Assembly (NCBI GenBank): GCA_023512835.1
Contig: CM042092.1
Span: 40,132,258-40,196,257, forward strand
Direction: 5' to 3'
Length of the DNA: 64,000 bases
From: Taxillus chinensis
Taxonomy: Eukaryota > Streptophyta > Magnoliopsida > Santalales > Loranthaceae
In this document: one piece after another, positions 10,318 through 21,500 of the stretch
Layout: every line of letters begins with the position of its first letter
Numbering within the stretch: position 1 is the stretch's first letter
Made by a program: the position numbers and the translations under genes
The notes under the pieces: generated by a model
The model's database searches: none
Seen by the model: only the letters and a program-made list of their open reading frames with translations
Told to the model about the DNA's origin: nothing

Positions 10318-11270
10318 GCCGAGCCGGTGTTGGACCGGTGGGGTGCCATTACCCACAGGTTGGCGGCCCGACCTTTGCCGAGGAGGGTAAGTTGGAAAAG
10401 AGGGTGTGGCCCGCTGTTGTGGACCAATTTCGGGATGTTTTTCCTGAAGAGTTGAGGAGTTTGCCACCTAAGAGGAGTGTGGAGTTCACCATTGAGTTGG
10501 TGCCGTGGACGGGTCCGATTTCCCAAGTAGCGTATCGTATGGGGCCAGCCGAACCGAGGGAGCTGCAGAGGCAAATCGAGGAGTGGGGGACGAGGGGTAT
10601 ATCGGGATCGAGTACCTCACCCTGGGGTGCTCCGGTGCTTTTTGCTAAGAAGGCCGATGGCACGCTTCGTCTCTGCATCGACTACAGGAAGCCGAATTCG
10701 GTGGATCGTGAAGAACAAGTACCCGTTGCCTCGGATAGATGACCTGTTTGACCAATTGAGTGGGGCCCAGTGGTTTTCCAAAATAGATTTACGGTCGGGG
10801 TATCACCAGCTCAGGGTTAGGGAGGAGGACATCCCTAAGACGGCTTTTCGGTGCAGGTATGGGCATTATGAGTGGGTAGTGATGCCTTTCGGGCTCACTA
10901 ATGCACCAGCGGTGTTCATGCATTTGATGAACCAGGTCTTTGCTCCATACTTGGATTCGTTTGTGGTGGTGTTTATTGATGATATCTTGGTGTATTCCAA
11001 GACCGAGAAGGAGCATGTGGAGCACTTAGCAACAGTGTTGCAAATCTTGAGGGACCAGCAGCTGTTTGCTAAGTTTAGCAAGTGTGAATTTTGGCTGCAG
11101 GAGGTTCACTTTCTTGGCCATGTGGTGTCAGTTGAGGGAGTTAGGGTGGACCCAGCCAAGATTGAGGCTGTGGCATCGTGGGCGGGGCCAACCAACGTTT
11201 TTGAGATTCGTAGTTTTCTTGGCTTGGCAGGCTATTATCGCCGTTTTGTAGAGGGGTTCTCCCGTTTGAC
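10318..11270 (+). pseudogene. pol: Element B reverse transcriptase domain
   Basis: The N-terminal part is at 10338-10700 in one frame ([48 protein letters not shown]). A 1-base shift near 10705, next to an altered CTG site, moves to the frame at 10710-11667, which holds [42 protein letters not shown] and the catalytic [10 protein letters not shown]. The thumb/connection carries [21 protein letters not shown] and [19 protein letters not shown]. Except for that shift the domain is open. Confidence 0.92.
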
Positions 11271-11810
11271 GGCTCCTATGACGGCGTTGACTAGGAAAGG
11301 AGTGAAATTTGAGTGGACGGACAAGTGCCAGCAGGCGTTTGAGACTCTCAAAACCCGTTTGACCACTGCACCTGTGTTGAGGTTGCCTAGGGAGGATATT
11401 CCGTATGAGGTGTATTGTGATGCGTCCAGGGTTGGTTTGGGGTGTGTGCTTATGCAAGAGCACAATGTGGTAGCTTATGGGTCAAGGCAGCTGAAGCCTC
11501 ATGAGCAGAATTATCCTACTCATGATCTGGAGTTGGCGGCTGTCATCTTCGCCCTGAAGAGTTGGCAACACTACCTCTTGGGGGAAAAGTTTGTGGTGTT
11601 CTCAGATCACAAGAGCCTTCAGTACATCTTTACTCAGAAGGACTTGAATTTGAGGCAAAGGAGATAGGTGGAGTATTTGCGGACCTTTGACTTTACTCTT
11701 GCCTATACCCCGGGCAAGGGTAATGTTGTGGCCGACGCATTGAGCAAAAAAGGGAAAGCTGAGGTGGCCGTAAGAGAGTGGAAGCCGATGGAGCGGTTGG
11801 CGATGTTGCA
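11271..11810 (+). pseudogene. pol: Element B RNase H domain
   Basis: Continues in the RT frame: [18 protein letters not shown] with the first catalytic Asp, the [18 protein letters not shown] helix with the catalytic Glu, [11 protein letters not shown] with Asp, then a TAG at 11665-11667 where element E has TGG (Trp of RQRRW). After the stop the frame goes on with [13 protein letters not shown], the last catalytic Asp. All four acidic residues are therefore present around one nonsense change. Confidence 0.9.
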
Positions 11811-13125
11811 GGTGCAGCTGTTGTTCGTGATGGTGGGACAGTCCCGAGTCCTTTGGTGGTTGTGCCTGAGTTGTACCAGCGCGTCCGGGAGGAACAGGTT
11901 GGGTGACATTGAGTGTAAGGTTCTCCGTGCCTGTATTGAGGCCGGGGAGCTATCCGAGGACCGGACAGAGGGTCCCGAGCATGAGTTGTCTTTTCAGGGG
12001 CGGTTGGTAGTGGCTTCTTCCCTCGGGGATGAGGTGATGAGGGAGTTTCACCGGTCCCAGAGTTGCTTTGTGCATCCAGGGGGTACGAAGATGTACCATG
12101 CGCTTCGGGGACATTTTTGGTGGCCTGGGATGAAACGCGATGTGGCTGCCTTTGTTTCGCGGTGCCTCACATGTCGACGGTGAAGGCCGAGCATCGGCGG
12201 CCGGCGGGCATGTTACGACCATTGCCTATAGCGGAGTGGAAGTGGGACCACATATCGATGGATTTTGTGACTGGTCTTCCACCCACCACAGGGAGGAAAG
12301 ATATGATTTGGGTGATTGTGGATCGACTCACAAAGTCGGCCCATTTCCTGGCTGTTCGCGAGCGGGACTCTATTGGGACCTTGAGTCAGCTATACATGAA
12401 CGAGATTGTGAGACTGCATGGAGTACCATCATCGGTTGTCTCTGACCGGGATTCGAGGTTCACTTCCCGTTTTTGGGCAGGTTTGCAGGAGGCTATGGGG
12501 ACCAAGCTTCACTTGAGTACAGCCTTTCACCCTGAGACTGACGGCCAGACAGAGAGGACGAATCGACTTTGGAGGACATGTTACGGGCCTGTGTGTTAGA
12601 CTTTGGGGGTTCGTGGGCAACTCACCTTGCTTTGGTGGAGTTTGCCTACAATAACAGTTATCAGGCATCCATTGGGATGGCTCCCTTTGAGGCGTTGTAT
12701 GGGCGGCCGTGTCGATCACCTTTGTGTTGGACCGAGGTGGGGGAGACAGCTCTCTTGGGACCACAGTTGGTTCAAGAGGCTACCGAGAAGGTTAAGTTGA
12801 TTCGTCAGCGTTTGTTATCAGCTCAAAGTCGACGAAAGCTTATGCGGATCAGCGGCGGCGACCTTTGGAGTTTTCTCGTTGGTGATCATGTGTTTCTTCG
12901 TGTTTCCGCACGCCGTGGACATCGACGGTTTGGGCGAGGTTCCAAGCTATCTCTGCGGTTTATTGGTCCTTTTGAGATTCTGGATCGTGTGGGGCCTGTA
13001 GCCTACCGGTTAGCGTTACCACCGCGGCTAAGTCGAGTGCACAACGTGTTTCATGTGTCCCAGTTGCGGAAGTATCACCCCGACCCCACTCATGTGATCG
13101 ATTGGGGAACATTGGACATTGAGGA
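11811..13125 (+). pseudogene. pol: Element B integrase domain
   Basis: Inserts the cDNA into chromosomal DNA. The HHCC zinc-binding region is at about 12030-12180 ([20 protein letters not shown]). The DDE core is at about 12230-12560 ([20 protein letters not shown] with the first Asp; [14 protein letters not shown] with the second; [12 protein letters not shown] with the catalytic Glu). Frameshifts lie near 11845, 12175 and 12565; the first coincides with loss of the T of a CTG that element D retains. The C-terminal part from 12569 is open (EFAYNNSYQASIGMAPFEALYGR, then the GPFEIL...YRLALPP SH3-like region). Confidence 0.9.
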
Positions 13126-13309
13126 TGACATGTCCGTTGTTGAGGCCCCTATCCGTATCCTAGATCGGCGAGAGAAGCTTTTGCGTGGTCGTGCTATTCC
13201 TTTGGTTCGCGTGCTGTGGCAGCACCGTGGCATTGAGGAGGAGACTTGGGAGCGTGAGTCCGTGATGCGTGAGCAAGACCTTGAATTGTTCGAGGACGAA
13301 CAATCTTAA
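13126..13309 (+). pseudogene. pol: Element B chromodomain at integrase C-terminus
   Basis: Targeting module typical of chromoviruses, expected to bind methylated histone tails. The frame is open from 12569 to the stop at 13309. It shows PIRILDRREKLLRGRAIPLVRVLWQ and then EEETWERESVMREQDLELFEDEQS, the layout of the Tekay/Del type. The aromatic cage looks reduced, as in many plant group II chromodomains. Confidence 0.8.
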
Positions 13310-13643
13310 GCGTGGGAGGTGGCTGTTGGCCAAGGGATAGTGATGTGTTTTCTTGTATTAGTTGTGTATGATTTGGTGTTTGTTTTGTCTTTTAGACATG
13401 TGTTCATATTTGTGATGTGTTTTGAGATGTGTATTTGTGACATGTGGATATGTATTATATGCATTATTGTGATGCATGTGGTTATGGATTATGGTGGTAC
13501 CTTGTTATGTCTTGTTATGTCTGTGCGCAGGTGTATGACCCATTTGGGTGTTATGGCTCGTCGTGTGGCAAATGGGTAGCTTGAGTTTGTTTTCCTCGTA
13601 TGTCATTTCTTTTCGAGGACGAAAAGTCTTAAGGGGGAGAGGA
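13310..13643 (+). promoter_or_regulatory. Element B 3' untranslated region and polypurine tract
   Basis: The PPT is AAGGGGGAGAGGA at 13631-13643, directly before the LTR. A second PPT-like copy follows the pol stop at about 13302-13320. Both are preceded by TCGAGGACGAA and TCTTAAG. Otherwise T/G-rich and non-coding. Confidence 0.85.
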
Positions 13644-15550
13644 TGTAATGACCCGTGTGTAAGAAGTTAACCACAAACACCTTGGATGTTGGTGCACAAG
13701 TTTGAGGTAAGAGATGAGCCCAAGAGGAGACTTTTGGGAGGTGTATGTGACAAGTGATAACGTACATTTATGCCCTAGGAAGATGCTACGCGTATATAGG
13801 CGGTTTTAAGCTGTTTTGGCTGATCTTGGAGCTCACTTTTGATAGGGTAGATGGCCTCAAACAATTGGCGTGCAAGAACAAAAGTTTCTTAGAATGAGGT
13901 CCTCTATCTACCACAGCAATTTCAGGGCATTTGGAGCTGCACGTGAATTCACCCATTTCACGTGCAAGCATATTTTTGCTTCTCAGACCTCTACAAGATG
14001 CAAGGAGGCTTGGGGTGAAGTTTGAGTGCATTTGGAGCTGCACGCCAATTGGGGAATTGGCGTTCAAATTGGCGTGCAGGCATGTTTTTGCATGGTTGCC
14101 TTGGTTTTGTCATTCTAATCATCTTTTCCCAAAGGACCATGTTGGAATTGTGACTATTTTGGTGTGTATGGATGTGGGAAGGTCATAGCTTGTTCCATCA
14201 AAACTACGTCATTTTGATGCTGAGATTCACTTAATCAAAACTACGTCGTTTTGATGCTGGGATTCACTTAATCAAAACTACGTCGTTTTGATGTTGTGTT
14301 GTCTATATAAGGAGGAGAAGCCCCTCTGTTTTAGGTTTAGGGTTTGTTGCTCCACCAGCCGTCGCAGAGAGAGAGAGAGAGAGAGAAAGAGGGAAGGAGA
14401 GCTCCTGGTTGCTGCCGGGCGTCTTGCGTGGGTGGTCAGAGTCTCGTGGGTGGACGGCGTTCGGCGTGGGATCAGACTATTGCTGTGTTGTTGCGTCTTA
14501 CTTGAGGTAGGGGTTCTGTTCTTCCTAAATCCTCCTCTGTCCTAGGGTTCTAGGGCAGATTATAGAGTTATACCTGTTTATATATATATGTAATCCATAT
14601 AGGTGTGATCTCCTATATGGATGTTGGCCTTCAGTGGCATTTTGGTGTGATCCTGTTGTTACATGCTATATGTTCGATGAAATGCCTGTGTGAATATAGC
14701 TGTGTGAATATGCCCATTACGTGTTTGGTAATATGTCTGTGTGGCTGGACTTGTGGTTTAGTGTATGTATGTATGCTGGGTGTTTGTTCTATTGCCTGAA
14801 TGGCTGGGTTTGTGCCCTTGTGAACGGGTGCACACCGAGTGTTTGGTTTTATGCTTGACCGTAGTGTGTGTTGTGTGCATGACTGTGGTATCTGGCCTGA
14901 AGAGGCGGTTAAACTACTTTGCCTGAGAGGCGGTTAAACCAGTGGCCTGAAGAGGCGGTTAAACTACTTTGCCTGAGAGGCGGTTAAACCAGTGGCCTGA
15001 AGAGGCGGTTAAATCAGTGGCCTGAAGAGGCGGTTAAATTACTTTCTTGAGATGTGGTTTGTTAGCCAGTGTGGCTGGGGCTGGGGTTACGCCCACTTGT
15101 GTGGAATGTTTTATTTTCTTTTTCCTAATACTGTCACGTCACTACACCTGTGCACATGCATGTAGCCATTAGGAGCATGGGAAGGGTTGGGGAGACTTGA
15201 TCCCTACTGAGCTGTGGTTGCTCACCCCTCCTACTGTGTTTGCTTGTTTTCCAGGGACTTACAGGCGTTAGGTGGATACACCAAGGTGGAAGACCATATT
15301 TATTTTACTCTCTTCCATTTATGTTATTTTTTTTATGGGAATTGATGTAACCCCAGTGGGGATGGGATTGGAAAGGATTTTGTTATAATAAACTGGTTTG
15401 GATTGCTTTTATGAACATTACTTTCTTGAATGTGTTGTGGATGTTTAAAATTTTAAATTCTTGGTTTATATCCTAACCCCTTTGCCCTCCGTGTGGGTAA
15501 AAGGGGAGTCACGTACCGGTTTCCTCGGGTTGGAAATCCGGGGCGTGACA
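13644..15550 (+). mobile_element. Element B 3' LTR (1907 bp)
   Basis: Starts TGTAATGACCCG after the PPT and ends GGGGCGTGACA. Modules: G-box inverted repeat (13938-13965), CCAAT/TTGGCG inverted repeat (14041-14076), palindromes at 14197, 14234 and 14271 (37-bp steps), TATA at 14302, GA tract (about 14366-14388), hairpin (14594-14621), minisatellite (14896-15040). It is followed at once by minus-strand gag sequence. Confidence 0.92.
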
Positions 15551-15706
15551 CTCCCGTAGCTCTCGTACCTCCAGCTGGATGCCTTCTCGTAGCTGTGCGA
15601 GCAACAACGCATGCCCTCCAACGGACGGTCCCGCACTCGGACCCTCATGGGCAGATGACTCATCAGCCACTGCCCCGGACGCACGTGTCACTCTCCTCGG
15701 CGGCAT
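15551..15706 (-). pseudogene. gag: Element C gag 5' fragment
   Basis: Starts with the conserved ATGCCGCCGAGGAG at 15706 and matches the gag N-terminus of element B for about 150 bp, until it is cut by the end of B's 3' LTR. No capsid or zinc knuckle remains. Confidence 0.8.
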
Positions 15707-16099
15707 TCTTACTACACGAAGTAAGAAGCACAACGTCAAAACAATTTTATAATCTATCGCGTCACTACCTCTACCCCACTGATCAATTCCACTATCACAT
15801 GACATTACACACATACATTGTATCAATCACATTTCATAGTTCAGTACGCATTGCCAAACAAATCAGAGTTGCACATTTCACTTAATCAAATTATCTTATC
15901 CACAGTTTAGCACACATTCACAGCAAATGCAACTAGTGCCCTAATGCCAATGCATGCAAATCCTACCACAAGACTGGACTACGCTAAGTACACCTTGGAG
16001 GCTCAAAGAGGACCATGTTGATCAGGCATGTCCCTCCAGGCTCCTCCAAAGGACTTAGAATAACCAGGTCCGCCCACTACCCTAGGCCAACTAGACCAT
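15707..16099 (-). other. Element C untranslated leader
   Basis: Non-coding; nearly identical to the leader of element B (8127-8520) in opposite orientation. It shows that C and B belong to the same subfamily. Confidence 0.7.
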
Positions 16100-16111
16100 G
16101 CTCTGATACCA

Positions 16112-16401
16112 TCCGAGATAGCCAAGCCCATACCCGTCACAACAATTTTGTCCGCTTTGGCCAACCGGTCTTGGGCCTCGCCCTTAGGGCTTGCTCCCGC
16201 ACGGTTTTGTCTTTGGGCCTCGCCCAAAACGCGTCCCTGTGAGGTGAGGTATCCGTCCCCTCCTATAAGGCGGACTTTGTTCTCCTCACCAAGCAATGTG
16301 GGACTAACACCCACTCATGGGTCGTTACAATCCACCCCCCCTTAGGAGGCCCACGTCCCCGTGGGACCATGGCACACCGCTCCGGGTCTGGCTCGATACC
16401 A
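16112..16401 (-). mobile_element. TRIM-like element lacking its 5' LTR, between two PBS copies
   Basis: On the minus strand: a PBS-like GGTATCGAGC (16401-16391, one base short), about 46 bp internal, a PPT-like TAAGGGGGGGTGGAT (16344-16330), then an LTR-like segment beginning TGTAACGACCCATGAG at 16329 and running about 218 bp to 16112. An exact TGGTATCAGAGC (16111-16100) follows. Short LTR, tiny internal region and no coding capacity are TRIM hallmarks. Its own 5' LTR is replaced by the gypsy LTR. No 5S rRNA box was seen, so I do not call it Cassandra. Confidence 0.6.
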
Positions 16402-16404
16402 TAT

Positions 16405-17526
16405 TGTCACGCCCCGGATTTCCAACCCGAGGAAACCGGTACGTGACTCCCCTTGTACCCACACGGAGGGCAAAGGGGTTACGATGCAAACCCCGAATTT
16501 AACATTTTAAACATCCACAACACATTCAAGAAAGTAATGTCCATAAAAGTAATCCACAATCCAAACTAGTCTTTATTACAACAAAATCCTCTTTCCAATC
16601 CATCCCCACTTGGGGTTACATCAATTCCCATAAAAAAATAACATAAATGGAAGAGAGTAAAATAAATAAGGTCTTCCACCTTGGTGTATCCACCTAACGC
16701 CTGTAAGTCCCCGGAAAACAAGCAAACACAGGAGGAGGGGTGAGCAACCACGGCTCGGTCAGGGGATCAAGTCTCCCCAACCCTTCCCATGCTCCTAGTG
16801 GCTACATGCATGTGCACAGGTGTAGTGACGTGACAGTATTAGGAAAAAGAAAATAAAACATTCCACACAAGCGGGCGTAAACCCAGCCCCAGCCACACCG
16901 GCTAACAAACCACATCTCAAGCAAGTAATTTAACCGCCTCTTCAGGCCACCGATTTAACCGCCTCTCAGGCAAAGTAGTTTGACCGCCTCTTCAGGCCAC
17001 TGGTTTAACCGCCTCTCAGGCAAAGTAGTTTAACCGCCTCTTCAGGCCAGATACCACGATCATGCACACAACACACACCATGGTCACTCAAGCATAAAAC
17101 CAAACACTTGGTGTGCACCCGTTCACAAGTGCACAAACCCAGCCATTCAGGCAATAGAACAAACACCCAGAGATGCATACATACACCAAATCTCAAGTCC
17201 AGCCACACGGACATATTACCAAACATGTAATGGGCATATACACAACTATATTCACACAGGCATTTCATCGAACATATAGCATGTAACAACAGAATCACAC
17301 CAAAATGCCATCGAAGGCCAACATCCATATAGGAGATCACACCTATATGGATTACATATATATATATATAAACAGATATAATCCATAGTCCGCCCTAGAA
17401 CCCTAGGACAGAGGAGGATTTAGGAAGAACAGAACCCCTACCTTGTATGTTCTCCTGTTCCCCCTTCCACGCAAGACTCCGACCACCCGCGCAAGACGCT
17501 CCGTGAGCCACCGAAGCTCTCCTTCC

Positions 17527-17570
<44 letters not shown>

Positions 17571-18265
17571 GACGGCTGGTGGAGCAACAAACCCTTAACC
17601 TAAAATAGAGGGGCTTCTCCTCCTTATATAGACAACACAACATCAAAACGACGTAGTTTTGATTAAGTGAATTCCAAGCATCAAAACGACGTAGTTTTGA
17701 TGGAACAAGCTATGACCTTCCCACATCCATACACACCAAAATATTCACAATTCCAACATGGTCCTTTGGGAAAAGATGATTAGAATGACAAAACCAAGGT
17801 AACCATGCAAAAACATGCTTGCACGCCAATTTGAACGCCAATTCCCCAATTGGCGTGCAGCTCCAAATGCACCCAAACTTCACCCCAAGCCTCCTTGCAT
17901 CTTGTAGAGGTCTGAGAAGCAAAAATATGCTTGCACGTGAAATGGGTGAATTCACGTGCAGCTCCAAATGCTCTGAAATTTCGTTGTAGATAGAGGACCT
18001 CATTCTAAGAATCTTTTGTTCTTGCACGCCAATTGTTTGAGGCCATCTACTATACCAAAAGTGAGCTCCAAAATCTTCCAAAACAGACTTAAAACCGCAT
18101 GTATATGCATAGCATCTTCCTAGGGCATAAATGCACGTTACCACTTGTCACATGCACCTCCCAAAAGTCCCCTCTTGGGCTCATCTCTTACCTCAAACTT
18201 TTGCACCAACATCCAAGGTGTTTGTGGTTAACTTCTTACACACGGGTCACACACGGGTCATTACA
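16405..18265 (-). mobile_element. Element C LTR (1861 bp)
   Basis: Begins TGTAATGACCCG at 18265 and ends GGGGCGTGACA at 16405. Modules: G-box inverted repeat (17932-17961), CCAAT inverted repeat (17820-17855), two palindromes (17642, 17680; 38 bp apart), TATA (about 17624-17632), CT tract (17526-17568), hairpin (17324-17351), minisatellite of the GAGGCGGTTAAA type (about 16930-17050). The 5' terminus carries a tandem copy of ACCCGTGTGTG that B lacks. Confidence 0.9.
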
Positions 18266-18512
18266 TCCTCTCCCCCTTAAGACTTTTCATCCTCGAAAAG
18301 AAATGACATACGAGGAAAACAAACACAAGCTACCCATTTGCCACACGGCGAGCCACAACACCCAAATGGGTCATACACCGCGCACAGCACATAACAAGGT
18401 ACCACCATAATCTATAACCACATGCATCACAATAATGCATATAACACATATCCACATGTCACAAATACACATCTCAAAACACATCACAAATATGAACACA
18501 TGTCTAAAAATT
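18266..18512 (-). other. 3' end of an internal region with PPT, upstream of LTR C
   Basis: The PPT (AAGGGGGAGAGGA on the minus strand, 18278-18266) and the T/G-rich 3' untranslated sequence match 13400-13643 of element B. The match stops at the satellite boundary near 18513. Confidence 0.75.
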
Positions 18513-21500
18513 GATACAAAGCGTCTTGAATCGTGAAATGTCTTTTGATTCGTAATTTAAACAAATATGTAGTTTATTCATTTTAATGAATTTGAGACCT
18601 CAACGTGTATTCCTTGTTTTCAACGGTGTATTAGACACGAGATAGAAAATATATCACTACCATGCAAGACATTGCATTCAACAAACCTAATACAACTAGT
18701 GTCCGAAAGACACAAGTCTTCCGATTTGTAATTAAGACAAGTATGTGGTTTATCCATTTTGGTGTAATTTGTTACTTTATCGTATATTCCTTCTTTCAAA
18801 GAGTGTGTTAGACTTAGTGTATAAAATATATCACTATCGTGGAGTATGTCGCATTCAAGTGAACCACGAGCAACGAGTGTCCTTAAAGACACAAGTCTAT
18901 TGATTCGTAATTTAAACTAATATGTGGTTTATTTAGTTTGATGGAATTTGTGACCTCGTCGTGTATTCCTTATTTTGAAGGCTATGTAAGGCTTCTTGGC
19001 AGAAATATATCACTACCGGTGGAGTATGTCGCATTCAGGTAAGCACGTACAAAGACGTGTCCTTAAAGACACAAGTCTTTCGATTTGTAGTTAAAATAAA
19101 TATGTGGTTATCAATTTTGATAGAATTTGTGACCTTGTCTTCTATTCCTTTTTTCAAGAGTGTATTAGATGCTCTATAGGAAATTTGTAAACTACCATGA
19201 AGTACGCTGCATTCAAAGAAACCACGTACAACAAGTGTCCTTAAAGACACAAGTCTTTTGATTTGTAATTAAAACAAATATGTGATTTATCCATTTTGAT
19301 ATATTTTGTGACCTCATCAAGTGTTCCTTATTTTGAAGAGTGTATTAAACTCTGTGTAGGAAATATATCACTACCGTGGAGTGTGTCGCATTCTGCGAAC
19401 CCTGTACAACAAGTGTCCTTAAAGATACAAGTCTTTTGATTTGTAATTAAAATAAATATATGGTTTATCCATTTTGATAGAAATGGTGAGCTTGTCATGT
19501 ATTCCTTATTTCCAAGAGTGTATTAGGCTCGTATGTCGAAATATATCACTACCGTGGAGTTCTTGGTATTCTCATAACCCCGTACGACAAGTGTCCTTAA
19601 AGACACGAGTCTTTGATTTGTAATTAAAACAAGTATGTGGTTTATCCATTTTGATAGAATTTGTCACCTTGCCGTGTATTCTTTATTTCGAGGAGTGTAC
19701 TAGACTCAGTGTAGGAAATATATCACAAGCGTCGAGTGCGTCTCATTCAGTGAACTACGAACAACAAGTGTCCTTAAAGACACAAGTCTTTGATTTGTAA
19801 TTAAAAAAAATATGTGGTTATCCATTTTGATAGAATTTGTGACTTCGTCGTGTATTCCTTATTTCGAAGAGTGTATTAGACTCTCTATACCAAGGGGTAC
19901 GTCGCATTCAGTGAACCAGGTACAACAAGTGTCCGTAAAGACACAAGTCTTTGGATTTGTAATGAAAACAAATATGTAGCTTATCCATTTTGATAGATTT
20001 TATAACCTCATCCTATATTCCTTATTTGGAAGAGTGTATTAGACTCTGTGTAGGAAATATATCACTACCGTGGAGTACGTCGCATTCGCGAACCCTGTAC
20101 GACAAGTGTCCTTAAAGACACAAGTCTTTTAATTTGTAATTAAAACAAATACATGGTTTATCCATTTTGAAAGAATTTGTGACCTGGTCTTGTGTTCCTT
20201 ATTTCGAGGAGTGTATAAAACTCTCTGTAGGAAATTTATCACTATCATGGAGTAAGTCGCATTGAGCGAACCACCTAGAACAAGTGTCCATAAAGACACA
20301 AGTCTTTTGATTTGTAATTAAAACAAATATGTGGTTTATCTATTTTGATACATTTTGTGACTTCATCGTGTGTACCTTATTTCAAAGAGTGTTTTAGACT
20401 TAATATAGGAAATATATCACAACGGTGCAGCGTCGTGCATTCGGCGAACCACGTACAACAAGTGTCCTTAAAGACACAAGTCTTTTCATTCGTAATGTAA
20501 ACGAATATGTGGTTTATTCATTTTAATGGAATTTCAGACCGCAACGTGTATTCCTTATTTTGAACGGTGTATTGGACATAGTATAGGAAATATATCAACT
20601 GCCGTGGAGTACATTGCATTCAAGAAACCCCGTACAACTAGTGTTCGAAAGACACAAGTCTTCTCATTTGTAATTAAGACAAATATGTGGTTTATCCATT
20701 TTGATGGAACTTGTGACTTTGTCATATATTCCTTCTTTCAAACAAGTGTGTTAGACTCGGTGTATAAAATATATCACTATCGTGGAGTACGTCGCATTCG
20801 GTGAACCACAAACAACGAGTGTCCTTAAAGTCACAAGTTTTTTGATTCGTAATTAAAACAAATATGTGGTTTATTTATTTTGATGGAATTTGTGACCTCG
20901 TCGTGTATTCCTTATTTCAAAGATTGTGTTAGGCTTTTTGGTGAAAATTTATCACTACCGTGGAGTACGTCGCATTCAGCGAAGCATATACAGCATGTGT
21001 CCTTAAAGACACAAGTCTTTCGATTTATAATTAAAATAAATTTGTGGTTATCCATTTTGTTAGAATTTGTGACCTCGTCTTCTATTCCTTATTTCAAAGA
21101 GTGTATTAGACGCTCTATAGGAAATTTATAACTACCATGAAGTACACCGCATTCAACGAACCACATACAACAAGTGTCCTTAAAGACACAAGTCTTTTCA
21201 TTTGTAGTTAAAACAAATATGTGATTTATCAATTTTGATAGATTTTGTGACCTCGTCAAGTGTTCCTTATTTCGAAAAGTGTATTAGACTCTGTGTAGGA
21301 AATATATCACTACTGTAGAGTACGTCGCATTCTGCGAACCCTGTACAACAAGTGCCCTTAAAGATACAAGTCTTTTGATTTGTAATTAAAATAAATATGT
21401 GGTTTATCCATTTTGATAAAAATGGTGAGCTTGTCATGTATTCCTTATTTCGAAGAGTGTAGTAGGCTCTCTATACGAAATATATCACTATAGTGGGGTT

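Larger units (their letters stand above)
6778..15550 (+). mobile_element. Element B: near-complete Ty3/gypsy Tekay/Del retrotransposon
   Basis: 5' LTR (start missing), PBS, gag, protease, RT, RNase H, integrase with chromodomain, PPT and a complete 3' LTR, all on the plus strand. The chromodomain after integrase and the LTR size place it in the Tekay/Del lineage. The 5' LTR lacks about the first 550 bp of U3 relative to the 3' LTR, and the break falls one base before the first palindrome, directly against the 5' terminus of element A. The 3' LTR abuts the minus-strand gag of element C. No matching TSD is visible. Confidence 0.9.
15551..18512 (-). mobile_element. Element C: truncated tandem-type gypsy remnant
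   Basis: Read on the minus strand: the 3' end of an internal region with PPT (18512-18266), one LTR (18265-16405), PBS, a TRIM-like piece, a second PBS, leader and the first ~156 bp of gag (to 15551). An LTR flanked upstream by a PPT and downstream by a PBS is shared between two internal regions, the expected product of LTR-LTR recombination. It ends abruptly against B's 3' LTR on one side and the satellite on the other. Confidence 0.8.

Noticed and set aside
16112..16401. Cassandra element with 5S rRNA in its LTR
   Set aside because: LTR layout and PBS are similar, but I cannot find the 5S internal control boxes. Called TRIM-like only.
20526..20804. 84-92 codon frames repeated in the satellite (MWFIHFDGTCDFV and similar)
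   Set aside because: They recur with the monomer period on both strands and break irregularly; they follow from the repeat and have no coding signature.
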